The notes beneath the pieces are model-generated. The model saw nothing but the letters and a program-made list of their open reading frames with translations. It was not told where the DNA came from and ran no database searches. A stretch of DNA of 64,000 nucleotides from Flabesymbios commensalis. Its lineage: Eukaryota; Annelida; Polychaeta; Terebellida; Flabelligeridae. Numbering within the stretch: the stretch's first letter is position 1; every line of letters begins with the position of its first letter. The position numbers were made by a program, and so were the translations under genes. The DNA is taken from assembly GCA_964017125.1 (NCBI GenBank), contig OZ024916.1, positions 1,216,107 through 1,280,106 of the forward strand, read 5' to 3'. Of this stretch, positions 34,872-45,435 are shown piece by piece.

Positions 34872-37231
34872 GTATATGGGTCATATCGCCTGGAAATGTA
34901 CAATTGTCCATTAATGTGGTTGTATTATATTATTATACTGGCCTTAACTTTACTGATGAGTAATATATTTCTTATTCAAACACCTATAACCTATTCGATA
35001 GATATCTAGCTTGATGAAAATGTATAGGTTTCACTGTGTTTCACGACTCGTTGGTGCTTATTTTCAGTCGGACAGTGTCATATTTGGGTCCAAATAACTC
35101 CCTTTAGACGACACTTCAAAAGTTTTTAACAAATATTCAGGCTTGATATATAATATTTTTGTTACTTTCCTTAGTTGCTACATAAATAAGGTATTCAAAA
35201 AATAAATAAAAACTGCACAAAACATATTTTGGGATGGCACCCGGATGTATACCACCTTAGAAAATTTGTTTGTGATGTGCCTAACAAATACATTACGGTG
35301 TATACTGCGATGAAGAAATAGCATAAGAGGTAAGTTGTGCCTTCCCAATAATAAAGCTTCGGGTGTTTATTAAAAATGATCAACAGAAAATGACAGTGAA
35401 TCATAGTCTTCTATGCCAGCGACTCCTATTAGATATTATATTAGGAAATAGTTAGGCACATCATACCTGTTTTCCACCAAATCATGATGTGCCTAACATA
35501 ACAGTGCGTCTATGCTGCACACACCAGCAGAATGTTCATGTTTAATATCATGACATGATGTGCCTAACTTTTTCTGTAGGCTGTATATATTACCATGATT
35601 GTCAACAATACATTGACTCTTGATATATTTAAATGTGTTTTTCTGTCATTTTCATAGATCAAACTGCCCTAAATATGTTTTGTATTATCCCATTATTGTG
35701 AGAATATGTATATATTTAACGCAGATCACTTTTCTGTTAGGCATGAAATCATGAAATTAATAATTTGGGAAACAAATCATTGTTTGTAATACAATTAGTG
35801 AGGGTCAAAGTAAACACAATGATGTCACATATTTTATGTGAGTTGTTAAATATCATTGCAGAAATAGAGAATGAACTTAGAACATGTATTTTCTACGTTG
35901 TTCTTAAAAATTAGCTACAAGGTGATGTGCCTAACTTTTTTTGTTAGGCACATCACCGCCAAATGTTTTGAACGAAATTAATGACACGTATACATTTATA
36001 CAATCAGATTAATTTGTATAAACGGTTTGTGTTGTCCATATGAATAGTTTCAATATTTTTTTCTAAAGTAATCCCTATTAATTTGGTGTACGCTATTGAG
36101 ATTTGAGTTAGGCATATCACTTCAATGTGAAACTTTGATGGAGTAGACCATTTCTCTTGAAAGTTTGTCAAAATGTGCATATTAAATCTGCCTGTGGATA
36201 CCAGCGTGATTTTTAATGATATTTTAAAGTTCAATTTTAGACAATTTTTCTGCTGATTGTATGATGTGCCTAACTTTTATTACTTGTTGATCATTTGTAG
36301 TGGTAAGACTAATATAACGCAGTAAAATGTCTTTCGTTGGTTCAACTTATCTGGTAAAGTATTAATGACTTAAAACGGCTGATATTATTAGTAATAAACC
36401 TCAGTTTCACATGCCCATGTGAGTGCTCAGTGTTGCGAAGTACAAAAAGAATATTGATTGCAACTTTTCCCAACATATACAAATACATTTTATTGGTGTA
36501 TATCACTCATATAAATCGTGTTAAAGTTATCTAAAATCTTCGTTATTCATACGCCAAGTTTTGACTGTATATATTTTAGTTTTAAAACCATTAGTTTTGC
36601 TACTTGAAACATATGTGGTGATATTGCAGGATATGCATGATGTGCCTAACATTTTAACGGCATTTTCTGTTACCATAGCAGTGATAAAAAATGGTTGAAT
36701 TGGTGAATTTGTAATCTTCCTGTATTCACAAATCGACTAAAGATGTCATAGAAGCAGTCATATCATCAGAGAGTCTACTGATACAATGTATGTCATTAAT
36801 CAATATTTGATGCTAGTAAGGAGGCTGAAATCGCATTTCAAGAAAGAAGACTGCGTCTCAAAAAACCATTTACAAGTGGACCCATCCATCCAATATTAAT
36901 GAAATTTCGAATGATTATTTCTGATAGTTTATAATATATCACTGCCACTTATGGGAGGCATATATCGTTTATCTATGCATCATAGGGTGGTTTTAATAGT
37001 TGCAACCTAAAAATGTTAGGCACATCATGGAAAATGATAGTGTTTTATTCTGAAAAAACCCCATAATTTTTCATGATTTGAAGTATAATTGGTATGGTAA
37101 GTTAGATTAATGTTTGTGCTTCTGAATTAAAAGCATAACAAGTAAATTTGAGCAATTTTAAATTTTAACCCAGTATATGAGCCCTGAGAGGCTATTTGTA
37201 CATTTCCAGGTGATATGACCCATATATGTAT
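34872..37231. mobile_element. 2.36-kb inverted-repeat element with eleven TGATGTGCCTAAC words
   Basis: The ends are inverted copies about 31 bp long, with TATATGGGTCATATC and then CCTGGAAATGTACAA, differing at one position between the two. Between them TGATGTGCCTAAC occurs exactly nine times (+ at 35273, 35485, 35556, 35923, 36262 and 36638; - at 35451, 35943 and 37015) plus two degenerate - copies near 35736 and 36107. The pair at 35921-35957 forms a perfect 15-bp hairpin with a T7 loop. No transposase frame is visible, so it would be non-autonomous. Confidence 0.65.
35921..35957. repeat. 15-bp perfect hairpin formed by two facing TGATGTGCCTAAC words
   Basis: GGTGATGTGCCTAAC, seven T, GTTAGGCACATCACC. 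It lies a little left of the middle of the inverted-repeat element. Confidence 0.9.
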
Positions 37232-37256
37232 GAATGGTATAATCTCAAAGTAAAGT

Positions 37257-37645
37257 ATAGGGGAGACTGGGGCACCTTGGGACTTCGGGCACATTGAGAC
37301 AGGCCTGTTTTACAGAAAATATATTGCGATTTGTTCGCCAGCTGGTCAATGGTACCAAAAATAACCAATTTCCATTTTCCACCCTGTTTAAGCTTAGGTC
37401 CATTTTTTACATGAAAATTATTTTTTTAGGATGATCAATATCTGTGTCTATAGATCACGTGATACTCGATTTCCCTATAATTTTTGTGATATCGGACACC
37501 TGTGCTATCACTTTATCACTTACTTATAATGGTTTGCTTCAAATATACCCCACACAAAAACTATGAATAATATCAGATATGAGGTCAGTCAGGGTGTCTC
37601 AATGTGCCTAAAAACTGTCTCAAGGTGCCCCGAGTCTATCTCAGT
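37257..37645. mobile_element. Inverted-repeat element with GGGGCACCTTGAGACA-type words
   Basis: Left end: GACTGGGGCACCTTGGGAC, then GGGCACATTGAGACA. Right end, on the other strand: GACTCGGGGCACCTTGAGAC, then GGCACATTGAGACA. About 390 bp with no coding frame. Two word copies per end, all facing inward in the same order. Confidence 0.65.
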
Positions 37646-38784
37646 GAAGTACAGTGGCGTATGCAGAAATAAATTAAGGGGGGTGCTCAGAATTCAAAGA
37701 AACCATTCACCAGCAATGACCTCCGCAAAATTAAAAAAAAAATAAACATCAAAAAGTGCGATTTGCTGTAAAACAAAGATATGAAATATTGGCTGAAATG
37801 TCAGTTTTAACTCAATGACAGATTAACCTAGCCTACTCTAGTCCAACTATTTAAGCTAACACAACCACACAATGGGAAAAAACCGTAAACATGATCATTA
37901 GCTCATTTAATAGCGAGTGCGAACTACTAGGCATATTAAATAAGCCAGATAAAAATAAACAGCTGTCGATCCAATGTTGCGTTAATGTTTGGCCAGCGTA
38001 GCAGACGGTGGAGCAACAATAATATTAATCAAACGTTGGGTCACCCTCATTGTGATAATAATTATGCAACCTTTACGGCCTAATTATGCAAGAATCATCT
38101 ACTAAAAGTGATAACATGTCATTGAAAAAAACTGTGGACCATTAAAATGCTTACAGCGTTTACTAATGATCAATTAAAATTCCTGAGATATTTATTTCAC
38201 CCTTATTAATTTGCCACCCTCCCCTATGGCAGAATATTTTTTAATGCAAATGTTATATTCCAGTTCACCATCAGTTAGGCCTATATCAGCTATTTGTGGT
38301 AGTATTGGTTGTAGTTCCACATTTTTAAAACAACTTTACTGCCAATTTTCAATTCTTATTCTTGATTTCGTCTCTGATAAAAAAAACTGTTGAGTCCCAG
38401 CTGTATCTGAAGTATTTCGTGTCAGTGGCTATACTGGAGGTCTATATATTGCACTGAGAAAATACGAAAAATTCAAATAGGTCCTAAAACAATTAAATTT
38501 TGGAAATTGAAAAAGCGACCCTGTTTTTTATCCATTTGTTCTCAAGACTGAGTCTCAGAGATGATATCTCTCAAGAAATAAATTCGCCATCACCCAGGTG
38601 AAAGAATCATGGTAATTGAGGAATAATCTTTATCCTGTGGTCCTTATTATTTTATTTTATGCAACGCCAAGTCAAGTGCTTGAGAGGGCAGTACGCCCAA
38701 CTCTAAGCCGTTGTCCGTTTCAAGCGATCCCCATAGCCTACTGTGGATTGTGCTTGTGGTCTGTTATAATTATCATAGGGTAGG
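37646..38784. other. Unassigned stretch with repeat fragments
   Basis: CAGTGGCGTATGCAG with GGGGGGTGCTCA (37651-37690) recalls a common DNA-transposon end and is echoed near 43375-43430. A diverged hairpin of the CAACGTC family lies at about 37971-38045. No gene recognised. Confidence 0.4.
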
Positions 38785-38905
38785 ATAGTCTATGATAATT
38801 ACTATCAATCTTAGCATATCTACTTTGGAACAACGTTGTTTCAAGGTATTCTATGATATTTATCATGAATCTTAGCATATTTATTCTCCATAACGTTGTT
38901 ACAAG
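38785..38905. repeat. Two-copy tandem duplication
   Basis: TCTATGATAATTACTATCAA and TCTATGATATTTATCATGAA each lead into TCTTAGCATAT and then AACGTTGTT, spaced about 60 bp. Confidence 0.65.
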
Positions 38906-39005
38906 TTTTGCTCAACGTTTCAATTATTGGCCAAGACTAACACAAAGTTGATATATTTTACTCTGTTTCTTTTCAAAAAAAAAATGGTACATTATCATTA
39001 TTATA

Positions 39006-39045
39006 GCCCACGGCCCTGGGCGCGAAGCGCCCAGGGGCCGTGGGC
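39006..39045. repeat. GC-rich foldback
   Basis: GCCCACGGCCCTGGGCGC, a GAA loop, then the complement with one extra G. It is strikingly GC-rich in an AT-rich neighbourhood. Confidence 0.85.
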
Positions 39046-41480
39046 CTTATGGCAACATGGGCACGGGTCAAAGGTCAAGTTTCCCACACAGTGTTCCGTG
39101 AAAAAAAAGTGTGTCAGAATTTAGTTCCTGTCACTTTCATACCCACTGCCCATGCGCAACAGTCCTTTGTTGCTAAGGTTTCCAAGTCAAGTGATAAGGG
39201 TATTCACCAGGGGGCAAACATTCAAGTTCTCAGGCACACATTATTTGTCTTGTCTCACATAAACTGAAAAAGGCAAAGTTAAAACCACAAGTAGACTAGC
39301 CTCAGTAGGCCTACGTTAGACTAGACCCTACATAGACTATCCTAGAGTGACTTTCTGTAGGCCTTTGGTTAGCCTATGATAGTCTAGGCCTACTGATACT
39401 CATACTGTTAAAGGCTGAACTTGAATTTAAAATTAATGCAGTGAAATGATCATTATAGGCCTACCTTTGACACTTTGTTACTGAACTGTGTGAAGTCAGT
39501 GAAAACATTTTCAGTGAAGGGTCACTGACACAGACTCACAGTGAGTGACACTGTGTGTGTGAGTGTCAGTTCATTTCAGTCAGTGGCAAAGTTTCAGTTC
39601 ATAATCAGCAATGCAAGCAGCACGATGCTTCAAAGAGCAAGTCTAGGCCTAGATAGACTACAAGTCTCAAATCCCTGCCGACCGACTGTCTAGGCTTAGG
39701 GAGTTAGGCTTGTTTGTTTATTTTCTGTTCAGATGTCAAAGGTCAGCTTCTGTTGGCCCCATACCAGTGTTTCTGGCTATGAAAAAAGTTGGAGTCAGAC
39801 AATATGAAGATTCTGACTCCAAACCTGGTGTTGGAGTCAGCACGCAGGCTCGGGTTCCGGTGAACGGCCACCAAAGGGGATCACAACTCTAGGGGGGTCC
39901 GGGGGCATGCTCCACTGGGAATTTTTTGTTTCATAGAAGGCTTCAGGTGTCTTCTACTAGTTCTAGTGATATCTAAAGGTACATTTTCAGCTTTAAAACA
40001 ACACATTTTTCAATAAAATTTGTCTAGATATATATTATTGTCGTCAGAATGTAATGTTTTTTCGTCAGAGGGGGAAGCTTGTCGTCAATTCTGACGACAT
40101 GACGACAGATCAGAAACACTGCATACTAAGACAGATATTCTCATCGTCCTTTTCCCGTTTTATCGCCCATGTGATTGTGGTACCACCTAGCGAGTGGGTA
40201 GGACAGTTGATGTGTATCACTAGTCTATAGCAGCATGAACATTTCCCCCTACGACTCATCAAATTGTGGGTAGACCTATTGGCAGAGTAGTCTATTTTTC
40301 GGCATTCGTATTTTTATCAGATTCATATTCTTCTTTTTAAACAATGACGATTTAGATAACACTACATTTCTGTAATTAGTAGTGTAAATAACTAATCTAA
40401 CTGAACTGAGTGTCCCAGGCATAGAGTTAGTAGGAACACGTGTTCTTACTACCTCTATGGTCCCAGGGCCCTATGTTTCTTCTTTGTTTGGTATAGACTT
40501 TAGCTAGCCAGCAAGTAGGCGGCTTGGGCCTTCCGACAATATATGGATCGCTCAACACCCTGCGGCTGGGCCCGCCATTTGTAGCCTACACGTTATCTTC
40601 ACGTTACATTGACTAATACTTATTGTAGGCCTATAGACTATCTCATTACATGAACCCCTAGTTTAGTTCAGAATAATTTCCGCTCGCTTTCTAGGCATGC
40701 CTATTCATATTAAAACTATAGACGCCACCTGAAAAAGTCTGGAACTGGAATAGGGCAGATCTTAGCTATCCGACCTATGAACAAGTGTCAAGTGAAAAAG
40801 GGAATAGGGGCCAACACAGTGGGATCGCCAGCCCCCCCCCCCCCTCTCGTAGACCTAGGCCTACTGAATCACCAAGCTCCCCAATATTAAACTTAAAAGG
40901 CAAAACAAATAGGCCTAGGCCTACCTGTGTTTCAGATCACACTGCCTCCCAAACAGGGTAGGCTAGATACCGACCTAACTTTCATTTTGGACCATCCTGC
41001 ACCATCGGACAGAGTATAGACTAGGCCTAGGGCCCTAATGATTTTTTTTCTATTTTCTTTTATTTCGGTAGACCTAGACTAGATCTATATGACCCTCCAA
41101 AATAGGGTAGGACTAAGTAGGGGAACTTTCTCTTTTCAATTTCACTTTGAAAAAAAGGTCATATTGGCCCAAAATGCATAATTGCAACATTTTTTATTAT
41201 TTTTTTTCAGAAATTGCCAGACAACTTTGGGGTCAAATATGGTTGGTCGGGTAGGCTAATTGGAAACAAAGGTATTTTTGCCTAATCATTGATAGGACCT
41301 ATACATGTAGGCCCCATATAGTAACGTTAAGTGCGACAGCGAGAGATGTATTAGACTCTATACATGTTATATGCTTGTAGGCTAGGCATGGGCCTATGAT
41401 TTATTTATGTATTGTAGCTATAGCCTCTAGGCCTATCCAGACCTATCCAGACCTATGATTTATTGATGTAGCCATAGGCC
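39046..41480. other. Gene-free stretch dense in TAGGCCTA
   Basis: TAGGCCTA or a one-base variant occurs more than ten times between 39300 and 41480, in places in tandem (AGGCCTAGGCCTAC near 40913). A fragment with GGGGGGTCCGGGGGCATGCT (39890-39912) looks like a piece of a common DNA element. C-run near 40832. No gene recognised. Confidence 0.45.
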
Positions 41481-41489
41481 TAGCCTACC

Positions 41490-41590
41490 CTAGCCTCGTT
41501 CCTGGCCCGCCGCCAGCCAGTAAATTGATCTGGCTGGCCTAGAATGCAATGGGTCACATATGGGACTAGCTTCTGATCCGATTAAAATGT
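41490..41590 (-). repeat. Dispersed repeat shared with 17020-17090
   Basis: On the - strand it reads CTAGTCCCATATGTGACCCA, TTGCATTCTAGGCC and, after extra bases, GGGCCAGGAACGAGGCTAG. This is the same order as at 17028-17083 on the + strand. Confidence 0.6.
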
Positions 41591-42588
41591 ATGAATTTAT
41601 TCTTTTTAATTTATTTGGCCGTGGGCTTTCTTGGCATGCCAGTTCATAATAAAATGGGTCTTTTTTTGAACATGTTATTAACTTTGGTTGACGGGAACAG
41701 GTCGAGACGACCTCTACAATGCCTGTCAACCATATTAGTGAATTAAAATTATATAATAAAATAATATGACAGTATAATATAAAACCAACTGTTCACTGGC
41801 TATAGGTGTTGCCATACTTATCATGTAAGGCAGCATCATATCCAGTGTTTAAAATAGCAATGCTTTTGTGTACATGCTATTTGAAAATGTACATACATAG
41901 TATAGATTATAAATTTTGCGATATGTACACATAAAATAATAAAATAACCAACAATTGTCTGTCATCTGTTTCCCGCACCAAAAAAAGATAAAATAGCTAC
42001 ACTGTGCTCTACACATTGTAGCAAAAAAGAAACCCAATTAAAACCTCTAAATCCTTTAGTTGTTTATTATATAAAAGGACAGACAACTAGGGTTTGTGTA
42101 AAGGAAAAATAGTAAAAACTAATGACACTTTTAATTTTAACATGGGCCTACATACATTCCTAAATAAAAGTAATACTATAAACCTAGAATGCATCTACTG
42201 ACTGGAGGAAAAACAATCTCAAACTCAAGGAGTAAATCAGTTGATTAGAGATCTTTGAAATTCAGCGTAAGGACTCACCTCCTCTGGAAACAAAGGCGAC
42301 TGAAAAATCACTAAACCTAAAAATAAAACAGAAAAAAACAAATAATAATTTTGAGGGGAATAGCCATCCAGACCATGTGGTAATACTCTAAGTCAAATTA
42401 TGACAAGCCTGATCACGTAGAGTAATGTCGGTCTGCTCCGAACAGTATCAAAGACTGTCTCCGGCCTGAATTCGAGCCAGGCAGACAACACAATGCAACA
42501 TTCGCAGATTATCGTTCATAGATCGATCACTTAAGGTGCCATTTGTGCTAGATGTATAGATATATACTCAATACATTAGTATAAGCAG
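41591..42588. other. Unassigned stretch
   Basis: No gene or repeat recognised. Confidence 0.4.
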
Positions 42589-42800
42589 TGTTCAGCACAG
42601 GCCGCGATATCGAGACAATTACGCACTTAGAGGTCAAATGTCTCCTTTTTTACAGGGTAGTGAGACAAATTACCCCCCTATTTCTTGTCTGTGCTGAACA
42701 CTAAGGCGTCAATTACGCACTTAGAGAACAAATGTCTCCTTTGTTTTCAGGGTAGTGAGACTAATGTCCCCACCTATTTCTTGTCTGTGTTGAACACTGT
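42589..42800. repeat. Two 94-bp units bounded by GTGTTCAGCACAG words
   Basis: CAATTACGCACTTAGAG starts at 42616 and 42710. Each unit has CAAATGTCTCC, CAGGGTAGTGAGAC and TATTTCTTGTCTGTG(C/T)TGAACACT. An inverted GTGTTCAGCACAG lies at the left end, so the outer words face each other. Confidence 0.7.
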
Positions 42801-42952
42801 ATAAGTTAGGCGGGGCGGTTCGTCAGCTGCCAACACATGAGTATTGACAACGGAGCCCTCCGTCCCTAGTCATGCGTGGCTGGTGAAAGCTCAAATAGCC
42901 GTCCCACAGCTGATTCAAATTGCACAGGTAGTTTGAGACACAAAATATTCCG

Positions 42953-43205
42953 CTATATTCGACAATTTACACAAGCACAAGTCAGGCTCCAGGTACATCG
43001 ATGATTCACATCAAATAAGTTCACCATGGTGAGATATAATTCATTGAGGTTCTTCTTAAAAATCTGCAAGCTGCTAGCATCTCGGATAAAAAAAGGTAAA
43101 GTGTTCCATAAGCGAGCAGTGCGATAAAAATAAGTACATTGGAACTGAACAGTCTTGCACAAAGGTAATTTGAATAGAACACCCTGTTTTGCCCAGTTCA
43201 TTGTC
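42953..43205 (-). pseudogene. LINE ORF2 C-terminal fragment (CR1/L2-like reverse transcriptase tail)
   Basis: The - strand frame of about 82 codons contains YFYRTARLWNTLPFFIRDAS, followed by FKKNL and, near the end, a TWSLTCACVNC stretch. The R-x-x-R-LWN-LP-x-x-(I/V)R-x-A-x-S-x-x-x-FK-x-x-L pattern is the standard C-terminal end of reverse transcriptases of non-LTR elements of the CR1/L2/Jockey kind, commonly followed by a short Cys-containing tail. The catalytic polymerase domain and endonuclease are absent; the copy is 5'-truncated, as most LINE insertions are. Sequence just upstream, in another frame, contains INRLKTQIRQ and may belong to the same relic. The frame ends at the natural end of the protein, so the 3' UTR would run left from 42953. 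The assignment to LINE is strong, to CR1/L2 moderate. Confidence 0.75.
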
Positions 43206-43234
43206 TAATCTGAGTCTTTAATCTGTTAATGGCG

Positions 43235-43505
43235 CCAATGATGCATCCCAGACACCAGCCCTTTAAATGGGAAGGGGTATATATTTAGGTGTGGAGGGGG
43301 CTGGAACCAACATGTCGGACACTGGTGGATTAATTGTATATAAAATTATTGGTTGGAAAATAACCACTATGGAAATTAAGGGGGGTGCTCGAGCACCCTG
43401 AGCACCCCTCTGGATACGCCCCTGAAGTAATGTTTTTATATAATTATGTTTATGGTTAATATAGTGAATGTATGAATGATATAATCTCATAGCAAAGTAT
43501 CCCAT
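43235..43505. repeat. Dispersed repeat with GGGGGGTGCTCGAGCACCCT
   Basis: GGGGGGTGCTCGAGCACCCT and CTGGATACGCCCCTG sit beside GTATGAATGATATAATCTCA. The latter matches the outside flank of the 2.36-kb element at 37229-37250. It is likely the end of a DNA element on the - strand. Confidence 0.45.
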
Positions 43506-44537
43506 ATCTGTAAAAAATAATGTTCAAGATATGCCACCACTTGCCATGCTACTTGATAACTGTGGGGTATAATTTTCTGCTCATTGTAGTCTAGCCATTC
43601 ATTTAAATTATATGGATAGTGGACAAATCTAATATTTTGATGTGATGTGGGCCTACCTACTCTACCTAGGCAATGAAGTTAGGCCTAAAACACATACTGT
43701 GTAACAGTCGACCCATGCTGGTTTTGACAACATCAGATGCAGTAGGCCTACACCTCTATAGAATTGGAGATTTAATTCAACTCTATGATAAATTGCCAAA
43801 TTTAAGTTGTTGCCAGTCCGACATGACAAACCTAAAATTGGGACATTTCCAACCTCAGTCAAGGTGAAGCTGTGACAAGAGGATGAGCATTATTTAATTA
43901 TCCATTTATATCAGTCTTGATATAAATAAAATAAGCACACAACATTCCTCGGCCATTTACTGTTGTCGCCGTTGCATGGCGTGTGTTGCGATCAACAGTA
44001 AAACATCACAATTTTATCTAAATCACTGTTTTGATACGCATATAAGGGCATGCCGTTATGAGCGAGTATGCCATTCTGAATGACACACCCTTATAAGGGA
44101 ACAATTTGTAGTATTTCCCTTTACCCCAGCTACATGAGGCCTTTAGCCCTAGTTCAAATTTGGGTAATTATTGTGCAAAAATTTGCACGGTCGATTTTCC
44201 TGACATGGAAGAAAAGTGCGCAAATTTTACGTCTCAACAAAAAAGTGTAATATGTTAAAATAGCTCATTATTTTTATCCCAAATGGGTTTATTTGAAGTC
44301 CACAATAGTTGTAGAACATCTTTGAATCAACTCTTGAGTATTTATTACATACCGAAATCAATTGAGAGAAAAGAATTTTGACTATTTACTGAAAAGTATG
44401 AAAAATTAATACCAGTACAATTGATGTCAGTAGCTTTCTATTGAATTTAAATATATTGCAGTAGCTTAAGATATAATTACTCAGTGGGAGATAATGAAGA
44501 AAAAAGCTCAGATTTCACGTCTAACCAAAATATGTTG
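43506..44537. other. Unassigned stretch
   Basis: No gene or repeat recognised. Confidence 0.4.
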
Positions 44538-44594
44538 AGAATCTAACGTCTACAGACGTCAGATTCTGACGTATAAAGACGGTATCCGTGTGGG
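44538..44594 (+). repeat. Palindromic element, CAGAATCTGACGTC family, copy 4 (short)
   Basis: GAATCTAACGTCTA and AGACGTCAGATTCTGACGT lie close together, followed by TAAAGACGGTATCCG. Confidence 0.65.
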
Positions 44595-44664
44595 AAGGGT
44601 TTATATGTTTATTAGAATGATTACATTTGACACATATTTGCAGCGCATGCTCAACTCGTTAGCC

Positions 44665-44776
44665 GCCACTCAGCCAACATGAGACGTTGGCCCAGCGCTG
44701 GTTTACTGTTGGACCACCATCTACGACGTTGGCCCAACAGTAAACCAACGTGGGCCCAATGACTCATGGTTGCTGG
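44665..44776. mobile_element. CAACGTC hairpin family, member 1
   Basis: Arms GCTGGTTTACTGTTGG and CCAACAGTAAACCAACG pair around CATCTACGACGTTGG. The outer words AGCCAACATGAGAC and GACTCATGGTTGCTGG are also partly complementary. It belongs to the family also found at 45364, 48417, 49080, 49193, 56715, 56832 and 56995. Confidence 0.8.
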
Positions 44777-44944
44777 ATACGTCGTTAAAATATTTGTTTG
44801 GACCCTGAGGTCGAGATCGTTCTCAATCATCGCCATGTTAAAACACGTTGATCCCCCCCCCCCCACCGAAAAAAAATGGAGCAATCTACGACTGCGAATT
44901 TGAAAACAAACAAATGAATGTATCAATCCACACCTCCCACCTTT

Positions 44945-45136
44945 ACTGTGTGGGAAAATGAAATGAATCGGGCTTTAGGCCACTTTTGTTCACACACAGG
45001 CTAAACTGGGCCAGGAGAACCTCCTGAGGATGATGAGAGGAGTGAGATGACACTGCCCTCCAGACACAGAATTCGAAATTCAAACCCTGGATGTCTGAGG
45101 CCGAGCACGATATACCTCTCGGTCACAGAGGCTCCC
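44945..45136 (-). mobile_element. tRNA-derived SINE candidate 1
   Basis: Read on the - strand from 45136, GGGAGCCTCTGTGACCGAGA is followed by a box-A-like GTGACCGAGAGGTATATCGT and, about 30 nt later, a box-B-like GGGTTTGAATTTC. Spacing and order match a tRNA head. The rest runs left without a clear tail boundary, so the left limit is approximate. Confidence 0.5.
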
Positions 45137-45363
45137 CACAATAGGCCTACTGAATTTTATGAATGGATGGGGAAGAAACATTTTGTTTCTTTGAAGCCGC
45201 CAGGATACTGTGTGGGGCTGACCACGGCTAAGCGATGTCCCCTATAATTGAACGGGAATCGATGTTTTTAGATTTGTTGATTGCTGTAATGTGTCAGTTT
45301 ACTGACTATATATAATTTGATGAATTTTAATTATGACTGCATGCTGGTAATTACCAAGATACA

Positions 45364-45435
45364 TTGAACAACATTGATTTAATGTTGGTCCACCGTCTGC
45401 GACGCTGGCCCAGCATTAAATCAGCGTTCTACAGG
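45364..45435. mobile_element. CAACGTC hairpin family, member 2
   Basis: AACATTGATTTAATGTTGG pairs with CCAGCATTAAATCAGCGTT around CACCGTCTGCGACGCTGG. The AATGT/ACATT-type base pairs differ from member 1 on both arms. Confidence 0.8.

Noticed and set aside
35273-37028. Spaced repeats as a CRISPR-like array
   Set aside because: Words lie in both orientations with irregular spacing of 20-370 bp, and the sequence is eukaryotic.
42400-42500. Possible tRNA-like sequence around GAATTCGAGCC
   Set aside because: The T-arm-like part can be seen, but no box A lies at the right distance on either strand.
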